From positions 7,397-71,396 of the forward strand of contig JAYNVZ010000001.1 in NCBI GenBank assembly GCA_038101125.1: a stretch of DNA of 64,000 bases, read 5' to 3'. Every line of letters starts with the position of its first letter. The first letter of the stretch is position 1. The position numbers and the translations under genes are program-made. The DNA is from GCA-2698665 sp038101125. Lineage in GTDB: Bacteria; Pseudomonadota; Gammaproteobacteria; GCA-002705445; GCA-002716945. The notes beneath the pieces were generated by a model that was not told the origin of the DNA, made no database searches, and was given only the letters and a program-made list of their open reading frames with translations. Shown here one piece after another: positions 55,380 through 64,000 of the stretch.

Positions 55380-56051
55380 ATGTCTGATAATCACAATGAT
55401 CTTAATGAAGTTATAAAAACACTAGCATTAGACTGCTCTGACACTAATAGAAAATTATTACAGAGTTATATAGAGTTGTTATTTAGATGGCATGAAAAAA
55501 ATAATATATTATCTACACGGGACCAACAATATTTTATTAAAAGAGACCTATTTGATTCACTATCTATGCTAAAAGATTTACCTAGTGGCCACTTACTCGA
55601 TATTGGCACTGGTGCAGGAATACCGGGCATTCTCATATCATTTTTCAGATCTGACTCACATGTTACTTTGTTAGATAGGCGAGACAATGCCATTAGGTTT
55701 TTAGAGCATGCAAAACTTAAATTAGGAATAAATAATGTTAGTATAATAAAGAGTGATGCAAAGAAAATGAATATCGAAAGTAGCCTAAATGCCATACTTA
55801 TAAAAAACTTTAGTAATAAAATAATATCTAAGCTTAACTTTGAAGATAAACTATTACACATCATAAGGATGATAAGAAGCCGCATAAAAGATAACGTGCC
55901 AATTTATATGCTAACAGGTTCGATTGCGCTATGCATGAATGACATATCTAAAGAATTCAAAGATGTTTCGCAATCTAACTTCTCTGTAAAGAAATTAGAC
56001 ACGCCATACTTTAATACTAATCGTTACTTATTGGTAATAGACCATGTCTGA
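55380..56051 (+). CDS. rsmG: 16S rRNA (guanine-527-N7) methyltransferase RsmG
   Basis: SAM-dependent methyltransferase for G527 of 16S rRNA. The 223 residues contain the SAM motif LLDIGTGAGIPGI and the LLDRRDNAIRFLEHA stretch. The N-terminal helical RWHEKNNILSTRD is typical of GidB. It lies 24 bases after mnmG and overlaps parA by 8 bases. The methyltransferase rsmB is missing from its usual place near fmt, but rsmG is present. Confidence 0.96.
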   Translation: MSDNHNDLNEVIKTLALDCSDTNRKLLQSYIELLFRWHEKNNILSTRDQQYFIKRDLFDSLSMLKDLPSGHLLDIGTGAGIPGILISFFRSDSHVTLLDRRDNAIRFLEHAKLKLGINNVSIIKSDAKKMNIESSLNAILIKNFSNKIISKLNFEDKLLHIIRMIRSRIKDNVPIYMLTGSIALCMNDISKEFKDVSQSNFSVKKLDTPYFNTNRYLLVIDHV

Positions 56052-56808
56052 GATTCTTGCAGTTGTTAATCAGAAAGGCGGTGTTGGCAAAACAACAACT
56101 TGTATTAACTTATCTGCAAGCTTATCTAAAACCAAAAGAAAAGTTCTGCTGGTTGATCTTGACCCTCAGTCAAATGCTACCCGCGGCTGTGGGGTAGACC
56201 CACATGGCCTCTCAACCAGTATTAACGACCTTTTGTTAGGAAGGTCAAGCGCTGATGAAACAATCATTCGGCCTGATAATATAGATTTTACTCTACTACC
56301 AGCCACACCTGACTTAACAGAAGCGGAGGTTATGCTGATTAGTTCAGAACATAAAGAGTATACTTTAAAAAATTTATTGAGCGGGTTCAACACAGAATAT
56401 GATTATATAATAATAGATTGCCCACCATCATTGAATATTTTAACAGTGAATGCATTATCTGCAGCATCCGGTGTTCTAATACCTGTACAGTGTGAGTTTT
56501 TTGCTTTACAGGGACTTAGTGAATTAATTACAACTATAGATACTATAAAAAATAGCAGCAACACAGGTCTTATTATCAAGGGAATTATTAGAACAATGTT
56601 TGACCCAAGAAACAATCTAGCTACAGATGTTAGCGCGCAATTATTAAAATTTTTTGATGATAAGGTATATAGAACAATTATACCAAGAAATATTACTCTA
56701 GCTGAGGCACCAAGCCATGGTATGCCTGTGATAAATTATGATAAAGGGTCTAAGGGAGCGCTTTCATACTTATCGCTTGTTGGTGAAATTATCAAACAAG
56801 AAAGATAG
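56044..56808 (+). CDS. parA: Chromosome partitioning ATPase ParA (Soj)
   Basis: Drives origin segregation with ParB. The 254 residues show the deviant Walker A KGGVGKTT (11-18), DLDPQSNATRGCG, IIIDCPPSLN and the RTMFDPRNNLA region. Length fits chromosomal Soj. The start lies 8 bases inside rsmG; parB follows after 40 bases. Confidence 0.97.
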   Translation: MSEILAVVNQKGGVGKTTTCINLSASLSKTKRKVLLVDLDPQSNATRGCGVDPHGLSTSINDLLLGRSSADETIIRPDNIDFTLLPATPDLTEAEVMLISSEHKEYTLKNLLSGFNTEYDYIIIDCPPSLNILTVNALSAASGVLIPVQCEFFALQGLSELITTIDTIKNSSNTGLIIKGIIRTMFDPRNNLATDVSAQLLKFFDDKVYRTIIPRNITLAEAPSHGMPVINYDKGSKGALSYLSLVGEIIKQER

Positions 56809-56848
56809 TATTCTATACTTCTTGGCCATACCGAGTTATATTTAGCCT

Positions 56849-57721
56849 ATGAGTAAAAGAAAAGCACTTGGTTCTGGACTTGAGGCTTTGCTTAGCGCAA
56901 AACCAGAATCGTCGTCAAATCTTAAAAAAAAAGATAATGTAGATCAATCCTCTTCATTAAATATAAAGTCGATTCCTGTTCATGAAATATCAAGAAATAA
57001 AAACCAACCCAGACAAGTTTTTTTTGATAATGCTCTAGAATCAATGGCTGCATCTATTAAAGAAAGAGGGCAATTATCTCCAATTCTTGTTAGAAAAACT
57101 CAAAGCGGTTTCGAGTTGATCGCAGGAGAAAGAAGATGGAGGGCTATGCAGTCTATCCAGGAGCCAAATATTAATGCCATTGTCATGGATGTTGATGACA
57201 AAGAGTCAGCATTGATTGCGATCGTTGAAAACGTCCAACGCGAACAATTAAATTCTATAGAAGAATCAGAAGCTCTGCTTAAACTATCTAATGAATATTC
57301 AATGAGTCATGATGACATTGCAAAATATACTGGGAAATCAAGGTCACATGTCACTAATATCATGCGATTGAATGATTTGACTGATTTCACAAAATCGAAG
57401 CTCATTGATGGTTCGATAGAGATGGGCCATGCTAGGGCTGTGCTTTCGCTCGAATCTACAGCTCAAAACTCAATCATGAAACAGGCGATTAGTCAGAGGT
57501 TATCTGTGCGAGCCGTAGAGTCTCTGGTAAGAGGTAGAAAATCTTCTAATTCGCGTCAATCTTCGAAAAAATCACAAGATACGATATCCCTTGAAAACCA
57601 GTTTTCTGAACATCTCGCAGCAGATGTGAAGATACATCACAAGCATGATGGGTCAGGTAAAATTGAAATTAAATACAAGTCTCTAGAAGAGCTTCAAGGC
57701 ATTATGAACAAGTTCAAATAA
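56849..57721 (+). CDS. parB: Chromosome partitioning protein ParB (Spo0J)
   Basis: CTP-binding clamp that loads at parS and spreads. The 290 residues show the N-terminal signature KRKALGSGLEALL, NKNQPRQVF, the CTP motif GERRWRA, ENVQREQLN, the helix-turn-helix TGKSRSHVTNIMRL and a basic linker before the dimer domain. Two matching parS-like sites are found in recF. A 112-base spacer separates it from the atp operon. Confidence 0.97.
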   Translation: MSKRKALGSGLEALLSAKPESSSNLKKKDNVDQSSSLNIKSIPVHEISRNKNQPRQVFFDNALESMAASIKERGQLSPILVRKTQSGFELIAGERRWRAMQSIQEPNINAIVMDVDDKESALIAIVENVQREQLNSIEESEALLKLSNEYSMSHDDIAKYTGKSRSHVTNIMRLNDLTDFTKSKLIDGSIEMGHARAVLSLESTAQNSIMKQAISQRLSVRAVESLVRGRKSSNSRQSSKKSQDTISLENQFSEHLAADVKIHHKHDGSGKIEIKYKSLEELQGIMNKFK

Positions 57722-57754
57722 TTCTTAAAAAAACCATATTTTCCTGTATATAAA

Positions 57755-57783
57755 TTGAACTAAACTAAATACTCATCTATACT
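57755..57783 (+). promoter_or_regulatory. Candidate sigma-70 promoter of the ATP synthase operon
   Basis: A -35 TTGAAC (57755-57760) and a -10 TATACT (57778-57783) are separated by exactly 17 bases in the parB-atpI spacer. This would give a leader of about 45 bases before atpI. It is the best-formed promoter pattern I see in the window. Confidence 0.6.
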
Positions 57784-57833
57784 ACCCATAGCCATTAAGG
57801 AAGTGGTTTTTTGCTCCATGGTGTACATCAAAA

Positions 57834-58184
57834 GTGTTAAGGGTAATAATATATCAAGGCTCGATTTCTATAGTTGTAGCACTTGTTTTTTTGAGCTTAG
57901 ACTCAACGACAATATTGCCGTCTATTTATGGCGGTGTAGTGTCAATAATTAATACATTACTCCTGGCACGCAGTGTAGACGCTGCTGGTAAAGCAGCTTC
58001 AGAGCAAGAACAGACAAGAAGCGCCTTAGTGCTAATAAAAAGTGTAATCATTAGATTTGCTTTGGTTTTAGTGAGTTTTTTTATAGGAATTGTTTATCTA
58101 AAACTGGCAGCTATTGAAATATTAACTGCATTTGCTTTAGCGCAACTAGGGTATGTTTTCTATAAGTCTAAGAATATATATTGA
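57834..58184 (+). CDS. atpI: ATP synthase accessory protein AtpI
   Basis: Small four-helix membrane protein that aids c-ring assembly and possibly magnesium uptake. The 116 residues start VIIYQGSISIVVALVF and contain SIYGGVVSIINTLLLARS, matching AtpI. The start is a GTG at 57834; the ATG at 57818 is out of frame. It heads the standard order atpI-B-E-F-H-A-G-D. Confidence 0.88.
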   Translation: MLRVIIYQGSISIVVALVFLSLDSTTILPSIYGGVVSIINTLLLARSVDAAGKAASEQEQTRSALVLIKSVIIRFALVLVSFFIGIVYLKLAAIEILTAFALAQLGYVFYKSKNIY

Positions 58185-58205
58185 AAAATGATGAGAAGTT
58201 AGGTT

Positions 58206-58988
58206 ATGAGTCAAGGTGTAGGTCCAGCAACAGATAATCCAGTGGAGTATATATCGCATCACTTAGTGCCATTGCAAGCGGGCTCAGGGTTCTGGACATT
58301 TAATATCGACACCATGTTTTTCAGCACCTTAATTATGTTTGGAGTAATGTTCGTTGCATTTAGGGTTGGTAGAAATATTACAGCAGGCGCCCCAACAGGC
58401 ATGCAAAATGTTTTGGAGACACTAATAGATTTTGTAAATGGTCTTGTTAAAGAAGCCTTTCCTAAGCCAAATAAGCTTGTCGGCCCATTAGGCTTAACTA
58501 TATTTTTATGGGTGTTTTTAATGAATGCGATGGACTTGATTCCTGTCGACCTTCTTCCAAAATTAGCACATATGATGGGTATCGAGTATCTTAAGGTTGT
58601 TCCTACAACGGATCCGCATACTACATTTGCTATGGCTTTAACGGTTTTTGCAATATGTATATACTACAATGTAAAAATCAAAGGACCCGGAGGATACTTT
58701 AAATCATTCTTGGTTCACCCTTTTGGTATAGCTTTAGCGCCAGTAAATTTTATATTAACCATGGTTGAAGAAATCGCTAAACCACTCAGTTTAGCATTAA
58801 GACTTTTTGGGAATATGTTCACGGGAGAATTAGTATTTCTCTTAATTGCTATACTGCCATGGTACATAATTCCTATACCAGGAAGTATGTGGGCGATATT
58901 TCATATACTTGTAATCACCCTTCAAGCTTTCATATTTATGGTATTAACAATTATGTACATAAGCTTGGCATCAGAAGAATCACATTAA
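58206..58988 (+). CDS. atpB: ATP synthase F0 subunit a
   Basis: Proton half-channel subunit. The 260 residues have five or six membrane helices, and the essential arginine lies in KPLSLALRLFGNMFTGE. The last helices include LQAFIFMVLTIMYISLA, typical of subunit a. It is 21 bases after atpI. Length is close to E. coli AtpB (271). Confidence 0.97.
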   Translation: MSQGVGPATDNPVEYISHHLVPLQAGSGFWTFNIDTMFFSTLIMFGVMFVAFRVGRNITAGAPTGMQNVLETLIDFVNGLVKEAFPKPNKLVGPLGLTIFLWVFLMNAMDLIPVDLLPKLAHMMGIEYLKVVPTTDPHTTFAMALTVFAICIYYNVKIKGPGGYFKSFLVHPFGIALAPVNFILTMVEEIAKPLSLALRLFGNMFTGELVFLLIAILPWYIIPIPGSMWAIFHILVITLQAFIFMVLTIMYISLASEESH

Positions 58989-59002
58989 ACACGAGGTAAA
59001 AA

Positions 59003-59299
59003 ATGGAAAACACACTAACACCAGAAATGATAACTCAGATATATGCGTCTACTAGTTTAGGCGTTGCAATTATGCTAGCTGCGGCAGGCTTAGGCTCAGC
59101 TTTAGGTTGGGGCCTAATTTGTATGAAGTATATAGAGGGTATAGCTAGACAACCCGAAATGTTGCCAGCATTGAGAATCCAAATGTTCATAACGGCTGGT
59201 CTAATGGAATCATTTCCATTCATAGTACTAGCTTTTGCAATGTTCTTTGTCTTTGCAAACCCATTTATTGGTGCAGCAAAAGCAGCGTTGGGCGCATAA
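59003..59299 (+). CDS. atpE: ATP synthase F0 subunit c
   Basis: Rotor ring subunit, 98 residues with two membrane helices joined by the polar loop IARQPEM (47-53). The ion-binding carboxylate is Glu69 in GLMESFPFI, where E. coli has Asp61. The helix-1 position that carries glutamine in sodium-type rings reads as tryptophan (GWG), so I expect a proton ring. The N-terminal extension of about 15 residues is longer than in E. coli (79 total). Confidence 0.95.
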   Translation: MENTLTPEMITQIYASTSLGVAIMLAAAGLGSALGWGLICMKYIEGIARQPEMLPALRIQMFITAGLMESFPFIVLAFAMFFVFANPFIGAAKAALGA

Positions 59300-59323
59300 A
59301 TTAATATACATTAGGTTTAAATT

Positions 59324-59797
59324 ATGAATATAACAGCAACTCTATTTGGACAAATGATAACTTTTGTTATTTTTGTGTGGTTCATAAAAGCATATTTGTG
59401 GGAGCCATTAACACAAGCGATGGAAGATAGAACCAATAAGATCTCTGAAGGGCTGGCTTCTGCCGAGCTTGGAGAGAAAAAAATTGAGGAAGCAAATATT
59501 GAATATAATAAAATTATTGATGACGCGAAACAAAAAGCATCGGATGTAATAGCAATGGCTCAACAACAATCAGGGCTAATGATTGATGATGCTAAAGCAA
59601 CTTCAAAGAAAGAAGCTGACAAAATTATTTCTTTATCAAATCAACAGCTAGCTCAAGATATAAACATAGCAAAAGAGCAGCTTAAAAATGATATTTCTAG
59701 AATCGCAATTGAATGTGCAGAAAAAATCATTAAAGCAGAAATTAATGAAGAAAAACATAAAGCTATATTTGATGATGCTTTAAAGGAACTAAAATAA
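59324..59797 (+). CDS. atpF: ATP synthase F0 subunit b
   Basis: Peripheral stalk subunit, 157 residues. It has one N-terminal membrane helix (ITATLFGQMITFVIFVWF) and then a long charged alpha-helical coiled coil that contacts F1. It matches AtpF of E. coli (156) in length. Only one b gene is present, as in most heterotrophs. Confidence 0.96.
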   Translation: MNITATLFGQMITFVIFVWFIKAYLWEPLTQAMEDRTNKISEGLASAELGEKKIEEANIEYNKIIDDAKQKASDVIAMAQQQSGLMIDDAKATSKKEADKIISLSNQQLAQDINIAKEQLKNDISRIAIECAEKIIKAEINEEKHKAIFDDALKELK

Positions 59798-59798
59798 T

Positions 59799-60335
59799 AT
59801 GTCTGACAACTATACTTATTCAAGACCATATGGAGAGGCTGCATTCAAAATAGCTTTAGAGGATAATGTGATAAACCAGTGGTCTGATGACTTGAAAATT
59901 CTCGCAATGATAGTCTCAGATAAGGATATCAAGGCAGTGTTAGCAGATCCTAAAATATCTAAGGACTCATGTATTAAATTATTGATGGGCTTTTTAAAAA
60001 CTAAGCCTGATAATAATTTTCTAAACTTTATGAATCTTCTCTTAGATAATAAGAGAATGTTTTATATGAAAGAAATTTCATCTATTTTTGATGTTCTCAA
60101 ATCTAATCATAATAACGTGCGCATAGTGGAGGTCGAGTCATCCCATCAATTGAGCGATGATCAAATTCAGTCGTTGAAAGAATTATTTAAAAATAAGTAT
60201 CAATCAGATATTCAGATTGACCAAACTATTAATTCTGAGTTAATAGCAGGAATTAAGGTTAAAGTTAATGACGAAGTTATTGACTTAAGTCTACAGAATC
60301 GATTTAACCAAATTAAACAACAATTAATAATCTAA
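59799..60335 (+). CDS. atpH: ATP synthase F1 subunit delta
   Basis: Connects the b stalk to the top of F1. The 178 residues begin SRPYGEAAFKIALE, the standard start, and end with the conserved LIAGIKVKVNDEVIDLSLQNRF stretch, here given in two parts: LIAGIKVKVND and VIDLSLQNRF. The stop of atpF is two bases upstream. Confidence 0.95.
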   Translation: MSDNYTYSRPYGEAAFKIALEDNVINQWSDDLKILAMIVSDKDIKAVLADPKISKDSCIKLLMGFLKTKPDNNFLNFMNLLLDNKRMFYMKEISSIFDVLKSNHNNVRIVEVESSHQLSDDQIQSLKELFKNKYQSDIQIDQTINSELIAGIKVKVNDEVIDLSLQNRFNQIKQQLII

Positions 60336-60350
60336 TTACAAGGTACGCAT

Positions 60351-61892
60351 ATGACAATTAATCCAACAGAAATAAGTGACATAATTAAAGCTAAGATAAA
60401 GGAGTATGATATTAAATCTGCTGCTCACAACGAAGGGACCGTTGTATCTGTTTCTGACGGCATTGCAATAGTTTATGGCATTACAGATGCTCTTCAAGGT
60501 GAAATGTTAGAATTCCCAAATAAAACTTTTGGAATGGCTCTTAATTTAGAGAGAGATTCTGTAGGAGCGGTAATTTTAGGTGACTACAAACATATTTCTG
60601 AAGGAGATATAGTAAAGTGTACTGGCAGAATTCTTGAGGTGCCAGTTGGTAATGAGTTATTAGGCAGAGTTGTTAACTCTCTAGGGGAGCCAATTGATAA
60701 CAATGGTGCAATTGATGCTAAAGATTCATCACCTATCGAAAAGATTGCCCCAGGTGTTATTGAACGTAAATCTGTAGATCAGCCAGTTCAAACTGGATTA
60801 AAATCTGTAGACGCTATGGTCCCGATTGGGCGAGGTCAAAGAGAATTAATTATTGGCGACAGACAGACTGGTAAAACAGCAGTTGCGATTGATGCAATTA
60901 TTAATCAGAAAGATACAGGCGTAAAGTGCATATATGTTGCCATAGGTCAAAAGGCCTCATCCGTTGCTCAAGTAGTACGAAAACTTGAAGAGCATGATGC
61001 GTTAAAACACACTATCATTGTCGCAGCGACTGCATCAGATTCTGCAGCTATGCAATATATTGCTCCATACGCCGGTTGCGCTATGGGAGAGTATTTTAGA
61101 GATATTGGTGAAGACGCATTAATCGTCTACGATGACCTAACCAAGCAAGCATGGGCTTATAGGCAAGTTTCGCTACTGCTAAAAAGACCTCCTGGTAGAG
61201 AAGCATATCCGGGTGATGTGTTTTATTTGCACTCAAGATTATTAGAGAGGTCTGCAAGGATTAATGAGGATGCAGTATCAGAATTAACCAACGGTAAAGT
61301 AAAAGGAAAAACCGGATCATTAACAGCCTTGCCTGTCATTGAAACACAGGCCGGGGACGTTTCTGCATTTGTACCGACAAACGTAATATCTATTACTGAT
61401 GGACAGATATTCCTAGAATCTGATTTATTCAATGCAGGTATAAGACCAGCTATAAATGCTGGATTATCTGTTTCGCGTGTAGGTGGAGCTGCTCAAACTA
61501 AAATCATTAAAAAACTTGGTGGTGGTGTTAGATTAGCATTGGCACAATATAGAGAGCTTGCAGCATTTTCACAATTTGCATCAGATCTAGATGATGCGAC
61601 AAAAAAACAACTTGATAGAGGTCAGAGAGTAACAGAACTGATGAAACAGAATCAATATTCACCGTTAAGTGTTGCAGAAATGGCGCTATCACTGTATGCG
61701 GCAAATGAGGGTTACTTTGATGATGTTGAGATAAACAAAGTAATGTCATTTGAAAAATCATTGCATGAATTTGCGAGGTCCAATCACAAAGACCTCCTAG
61801 ATATGATCAATAAATCTCTAGATTATAATGATGATGTGGCATCTAAGATGAAGTCTACTTTAGATGATTTTAAAGCAAATGGAGTTTGGTAG
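60351..61892 (+). CDS. atpA: ATP synthase F1 subunit alpha
   Basis: Non-catalytic nucleotide-binding subunit. The 513 residues (E. coli 513) show Walker A GDRQTGKT (169-176), the YDDLTKQAWAYRQVSLLL motif, PGREAYPGDVFYLHSRLLER and the arginine-finger region GLSVSRVGGAAQ. The stop shares one base with the atpG GTG start. Confidence 0.99.
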   Translation: MTINPTEISDIIKAKIKEYDIKSAAHNEGTVVSVSDGIAIVYGITDALQGEMLEFPNKTFGMALNLERDSVGAVILGDYKHISEGDIVKCTGRILEVPVGNELLGRVVNSLGEPIDNNGAIDAKDSSPIEKIAPGVIERKSVDQPVQTGLKSVDAMVPIGRGQRELIIGDRQTGKTAVAIDAIINQKDTGVKCIYVAIGQKASSVAQVVRKLEEHDALKHTIIVAATASDSAAMQYIAPYAGCAMGEYFRDIGEDALIVYDDLTKQAWAYRQVSLLLKRPPGREAYPGDVFYLHSRLLERSARINEDAVSELTNGKVKGKTGSLTALPVIETQAGDVSAFVPTNVISITDGQIFLESDLFNAGIRPAINAGLSVSRVGGAAQTKIIKKLGGGVRLALAQYRELAAFSQFASDLDDATKKQLDRGQRVTELMKQNQYSPLSVAEMALSLYAANEGYFDDVEINKVMSFEKSLHEFARSNHKDLLDMINKSLDYNDDVASKMKSTLDDFKANGVW

Positions 61893-62764
61893 TGGCTGGT
61901 AGTCAAGAAATAAGAACGCAGATTAAGAGTATACAAAATACTCAAAAAATTACTAAAGCCATGGAAATGGTTGCTGCCAGTAAAATGAGGAAAGCTGTTA
62001 ATCAAATGGAAATGGCCAGACCCTATGCGGATAAAATATCAGAGGTAATGACACATTTGGCAAATGCTCACCCTGAATATGACTCACCATTTTTTGAAGT
62101 AAGGATGATAAAAAAAAGAGCTTATATTGTAGTTTCTTCTGATAGAGGTCTTTGCGGTGGTTTAAACAACAACCTATTCAAAAATGTTATTCAACAATCT
62201 ATACAGAATAAAAATAATGATATTAATTCGAGTTATAGCGTGATTGGCAACAAAGCCGCAGGGTTTTTTCAGAGAATTGGAGGAGAAGTTATATCCCAGT
62301 CAACTCATCTTGGCGATAAACCTCAAATTGAAGATTTGCTCGGCACAATTAAATCAACCATAGATAAATTTTTGTCGAAAGATGTTGATGAAGTCTATAT
62401 TGCTTACAATAAATTTGTTAACACTGTAAGCCAAGTACCTACTATAGAGAAAATATTGCCAATCTCTCCAGATTCAGCAGATGAATCGCAAAAGAATTAT
62501 TCTCACTATTGGGATTATTTATATGAACCTGATGCCAAAGAAGTATTAGAGTCATTGTTTACAAGATATATTGAATCTCTTACATATAGGGCTGTTGTGG
62601 AAAATATTGCATGTGAACAGGCATCAAGAATGGTAGCAATGAAGTCCTCATCAGATAACGCAGCAGATCTTATAGGAGAACTACAAATAATTTATAACAA
62701 AAACAGGCAAGCAGCTATTACACAAGAAATATCAGAAATTATTTCAGGTGCATCTGCATTATAA
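61892..62764 (+). CDS. atpG: ATP synthase F1 subunit gamma
   Basis: Central rotor shaft. I start at the GTG 61892 (MAGSQEIRTQIKSIQNTQKI), one base inside the atpA stop. A TTG at 61886 adds two residues but does not fit the family start. The 290 residues hold the family termini MEMVAASKMRKA and the C-terminal NKNRQAAITQEISEI. Also seen is SSDRGLCGGLNNNLF. Confidence 0.97.
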   Translation: MAGSQEIRTQIKSIQNTQKITKAMEMVAASKMRKAVNQMEMARPYADKISEVMTHLANAHPEYDSPFFEVRMIKKRAYIVVSSDRGLCGGLNNNLFKNVIQQSIQNKNNDINSSYSVIGNKAAGFFQRIGGEVISQSTHLGDKPQIEDLLGTIKSTIDKFLSKDVDEVYIAYNKFVNTVSQVPTIEKILPISPDSADESQKNYSHYWDYLYEPDAKEVLESLFTRYIESLTYRAVVENIACEQASRMVAMKSSSDNAADLIGELQIIYNKNRQAAITQEISEIISGASAL

Positions 62765-62789
62765 TTAATATAGAAAACGGAGCAATTTA

Positions 62790-64000
62790 ATGGAAACAGG
62801 TAAAGTAGTAGAGATAATTGGAGCAGTTATCGACGTACAATTCCCTCGCGAAGCAATGCCAAATATTTTTGATGCATTATTAATTGAAGAAGGTGACTTG
62901 ACGCTGGAAGTGCAACAACAAATTGGAGATGGCATCGTAAGAACTATTGCTATGGGCACCACAGATGGTCTAAAACGTGGTTTAGATGTAAAGAACACTG
63001 GCGCTCCTATAAGTGTTCCTGTTGGTGAAAAAACATTAGGTCGTATTATGAATGTATTAGGCCAACCTGTAGATAATGCTGGCCCAATTCATGCTGACAA
63101 AAAAATGCCTATACATAGAGCGGCGCCAACATTTTCAGAACAAGCATCTGAAGTTGAGCTTTTAGAAACAGGTATAAAGGTTGTTGATTTAATTTGCCCA
63201 TTTGCAAAAGGAAGTAAGGTGGGCCTGTTTGGTGGTGCTGGTGTAGGTAAGACAGTTATTCTGATGGAGCTTATCAGAAACATAGCTGCAGAGCATAGCG
63301 GATCATCAGTATTTGCTGGTGTAGGAGAAAGAACACGTGAAGGGAATGATTTCTTTCATGAAATGACAGATGCTAAGGTTATAGATAAAGTTGCGTTAGT
63401 ATATGGCCAGATGAACGAGCCTCCTGGAAATAGATTACGTGTAGCACTTACAGGTTTAACTATGGCTGAACACTTTAGAGATAACGGTAGTGATACTCTA
63501 CTTTTTGTAGACAATATTTATAGATATACGCTTGCTGGAACGGAAGTATCAGCATTATTAGGAAGAATGCCATCAGCTGTAGGGTATCAACCTACTCTTG
63601 CAGAAGAGATGGGTGTTTTACAAGAAAGAATAACCTCGACTAAGAGTGGTTCCATCACATCAATACAAGCTGTGTACGTTCCCGCCGATGACTTAACAGA
63701 TCCTAGTCCAGCAACTACATTTGCTCATCTAGATGCAACTGTAGTTTTATCAAGGAATATCGCTGAGCTTGGGATTTATCCTGCTGTTGACCCATTAGAT
63801 TCAACAAGTCGACAATTGGATCCATCTATTATTGGTCAAGAACATTATGACACTACACGTGCTGTACAAGGTGTTCTACAAAAATATAAAGAATTGAAAG
63901 ATATTATTGCTATTTTAGGAATGGATGAATTATCAGATGAAGATAAATTATCTGTAAACAGAGCCAGAAAAATACAGCGATACTTATCTCAACCATTCTT
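62790..64000 (+). CDS. atpD: ATP synthase F1 subunit beta, 3' end beyond window
   Basis: Catalytic subunit. From ATG 62790 my translation gives about 403 codons to the window end (full length is about 460). Seen are the start METGKVVEIIGAVIDVQFP, Walker A GGAGVGKT, GVGERTREGNDF with the catalytic glutamate, the Walker B region LLFVDNIYRYT and the late VDPLDSTSRQLDP. atpC is expected just outside the window. Confidence 0.98.
   Translation, partial: METGKVVEIIGAVIDVQFPREAMPNIFDALLIEEGDLTLEVQQQIGDGIVRTIAMGTTDGLKRGLDVKNTGAPISVPVGEKTLGRIMNVLGQPVDNAGPIHADKKMPIHRAAPTFSEQASEVELLETGIKVVDLICPFAKGSKVGLFGGAGVGKTVILMELIRNIAAEHSGSSVFAGVGERTREGNDFFHEMTDAKVIDKVALVYGQMNEPPGNRLRVALTGLTMAEHFRDNGSDTLLFVDNIYRYTLAGTEVSALLGRMPSAVGYQPTLAEEMGVLQERITSTKSGSITSIQAVYVPADDLTDPSPATTFAHLDATVVLSRNIAELGIYPAVDPLDSTSRQLDPSIIGQEHYDTTRAVQGVLQKYKELKDIIAILGMDELSDEDKLSVNRARKIQRYLSQPF

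Noticed and set aside
59003..59299. Sodium-driven ATP synthase, because subunit c has Glu-Ser at the ion site
   Set aside because: The helix-1 glutamine of sodium-type rings is absent (tryptophan in its place), so a proton ring is more likely.
1..64000. CRISPR array, insertion sequence, prophage or defence island
   Set aside because: No spaced direct repeats, transposases, integrases other than XerC, or phage genes were seen; nearly all space is housekeeping coding sequence.

Overview
The window is a gene-dense, AT-rich chromosome segment (G+C about one third by eye) that spans a replication origin. No gap between genes exceeds about 170 bases. There are no tRNA or rRNA genes, insertion sequences, prophage or CRISPR arrays. 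Gene order and content point to a streamlined free-living gammaproteobacterium. Supporting blocks are gyrB-recF-dnaN-dnaA facing rpmH-rnpA-yidD-yidC-mnmE-mnmG-rsmG-parA-parB-atp; def-fmt-trkA; coaBC-dut-algC-argB with pyrE and an ExoIII/Crc-family gene; nudE-cysQ divergent from yrfG; recG-ridA; lptM-lysA-dapF-xerC; and argH divergent from hemCD. A formaldehyde-activating-enzyme (Fae) family gene suggests a link to C1 metabolism, but it lacks the usual catalytic histidine, so methylotrophy is only an inference. No species can be named from the sequence alone.

Layout. 1-7.7 kb (minus): def, fmt, trkA, trkH, a lipid A acyltransferase, proline iminopeptidase, a DUF3530 hydrolase and hisB (cut by the window edge). 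7.8-22.8 kb (mostly plus): topA, tsaC, hemF, hemB, aroE, the fae-like gene, ubiA, bioB, bioF, coaBC, dut, algC/manB, argB and a TauE-type permease, with a thioesterase and a gamma-carbonic anhydrase on the minus strand. 22.8-30.7 kb: pyrE, an ExoIII paralogue, ampG, rraA, ccmAB, a detached inverted ccmC, cysQ, nudE, yrfG and ubiC. 30.7-42.2 kb: recG, ridA, DUF971, xerC, dapF, lysA, lptM, a carboxylesterase, two small unknown or poorly known proteins, argH, hemC, hemD and a dehydratase-like SDR. 42.2-49.7 kb (minus): an orphan ParA, xthA, gyrB, recF, dnaN and dnaA. 49.8-64 kb (plus): rpmH through parB, then the F0F1 ATP synthase operon atpIBEFHAGD, with atpD cut by the window end.

The genes are housekeeping: replication start and segregation (dnaA, dnaN, gyrB, parAB, two parS-like sites inside recF), tRNA and ribosome maturation, haem (hemB, C, D, F), cytochrome c maturation, ubiquinone (ubiA, ubiC), biotin, lysine and arginine synthesis, potassium uptake and ATP synthesis.

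Four 10-base N runs lie inside pip, trkA, argH and recF. In each case the reading frame on the two sides is restored if the true gap is a multiple of three, so these are assembly joints and not broken genes. The best leads for novelty are the Fae-like protein without its histidine, the parS-like pair embedded in recF, a small probably highly expressed unknown protein at 37.4-37.8 kb, and the pattern of genes lost from otherwise conserved clusters (rsmB, dprA, hemX/hemY).
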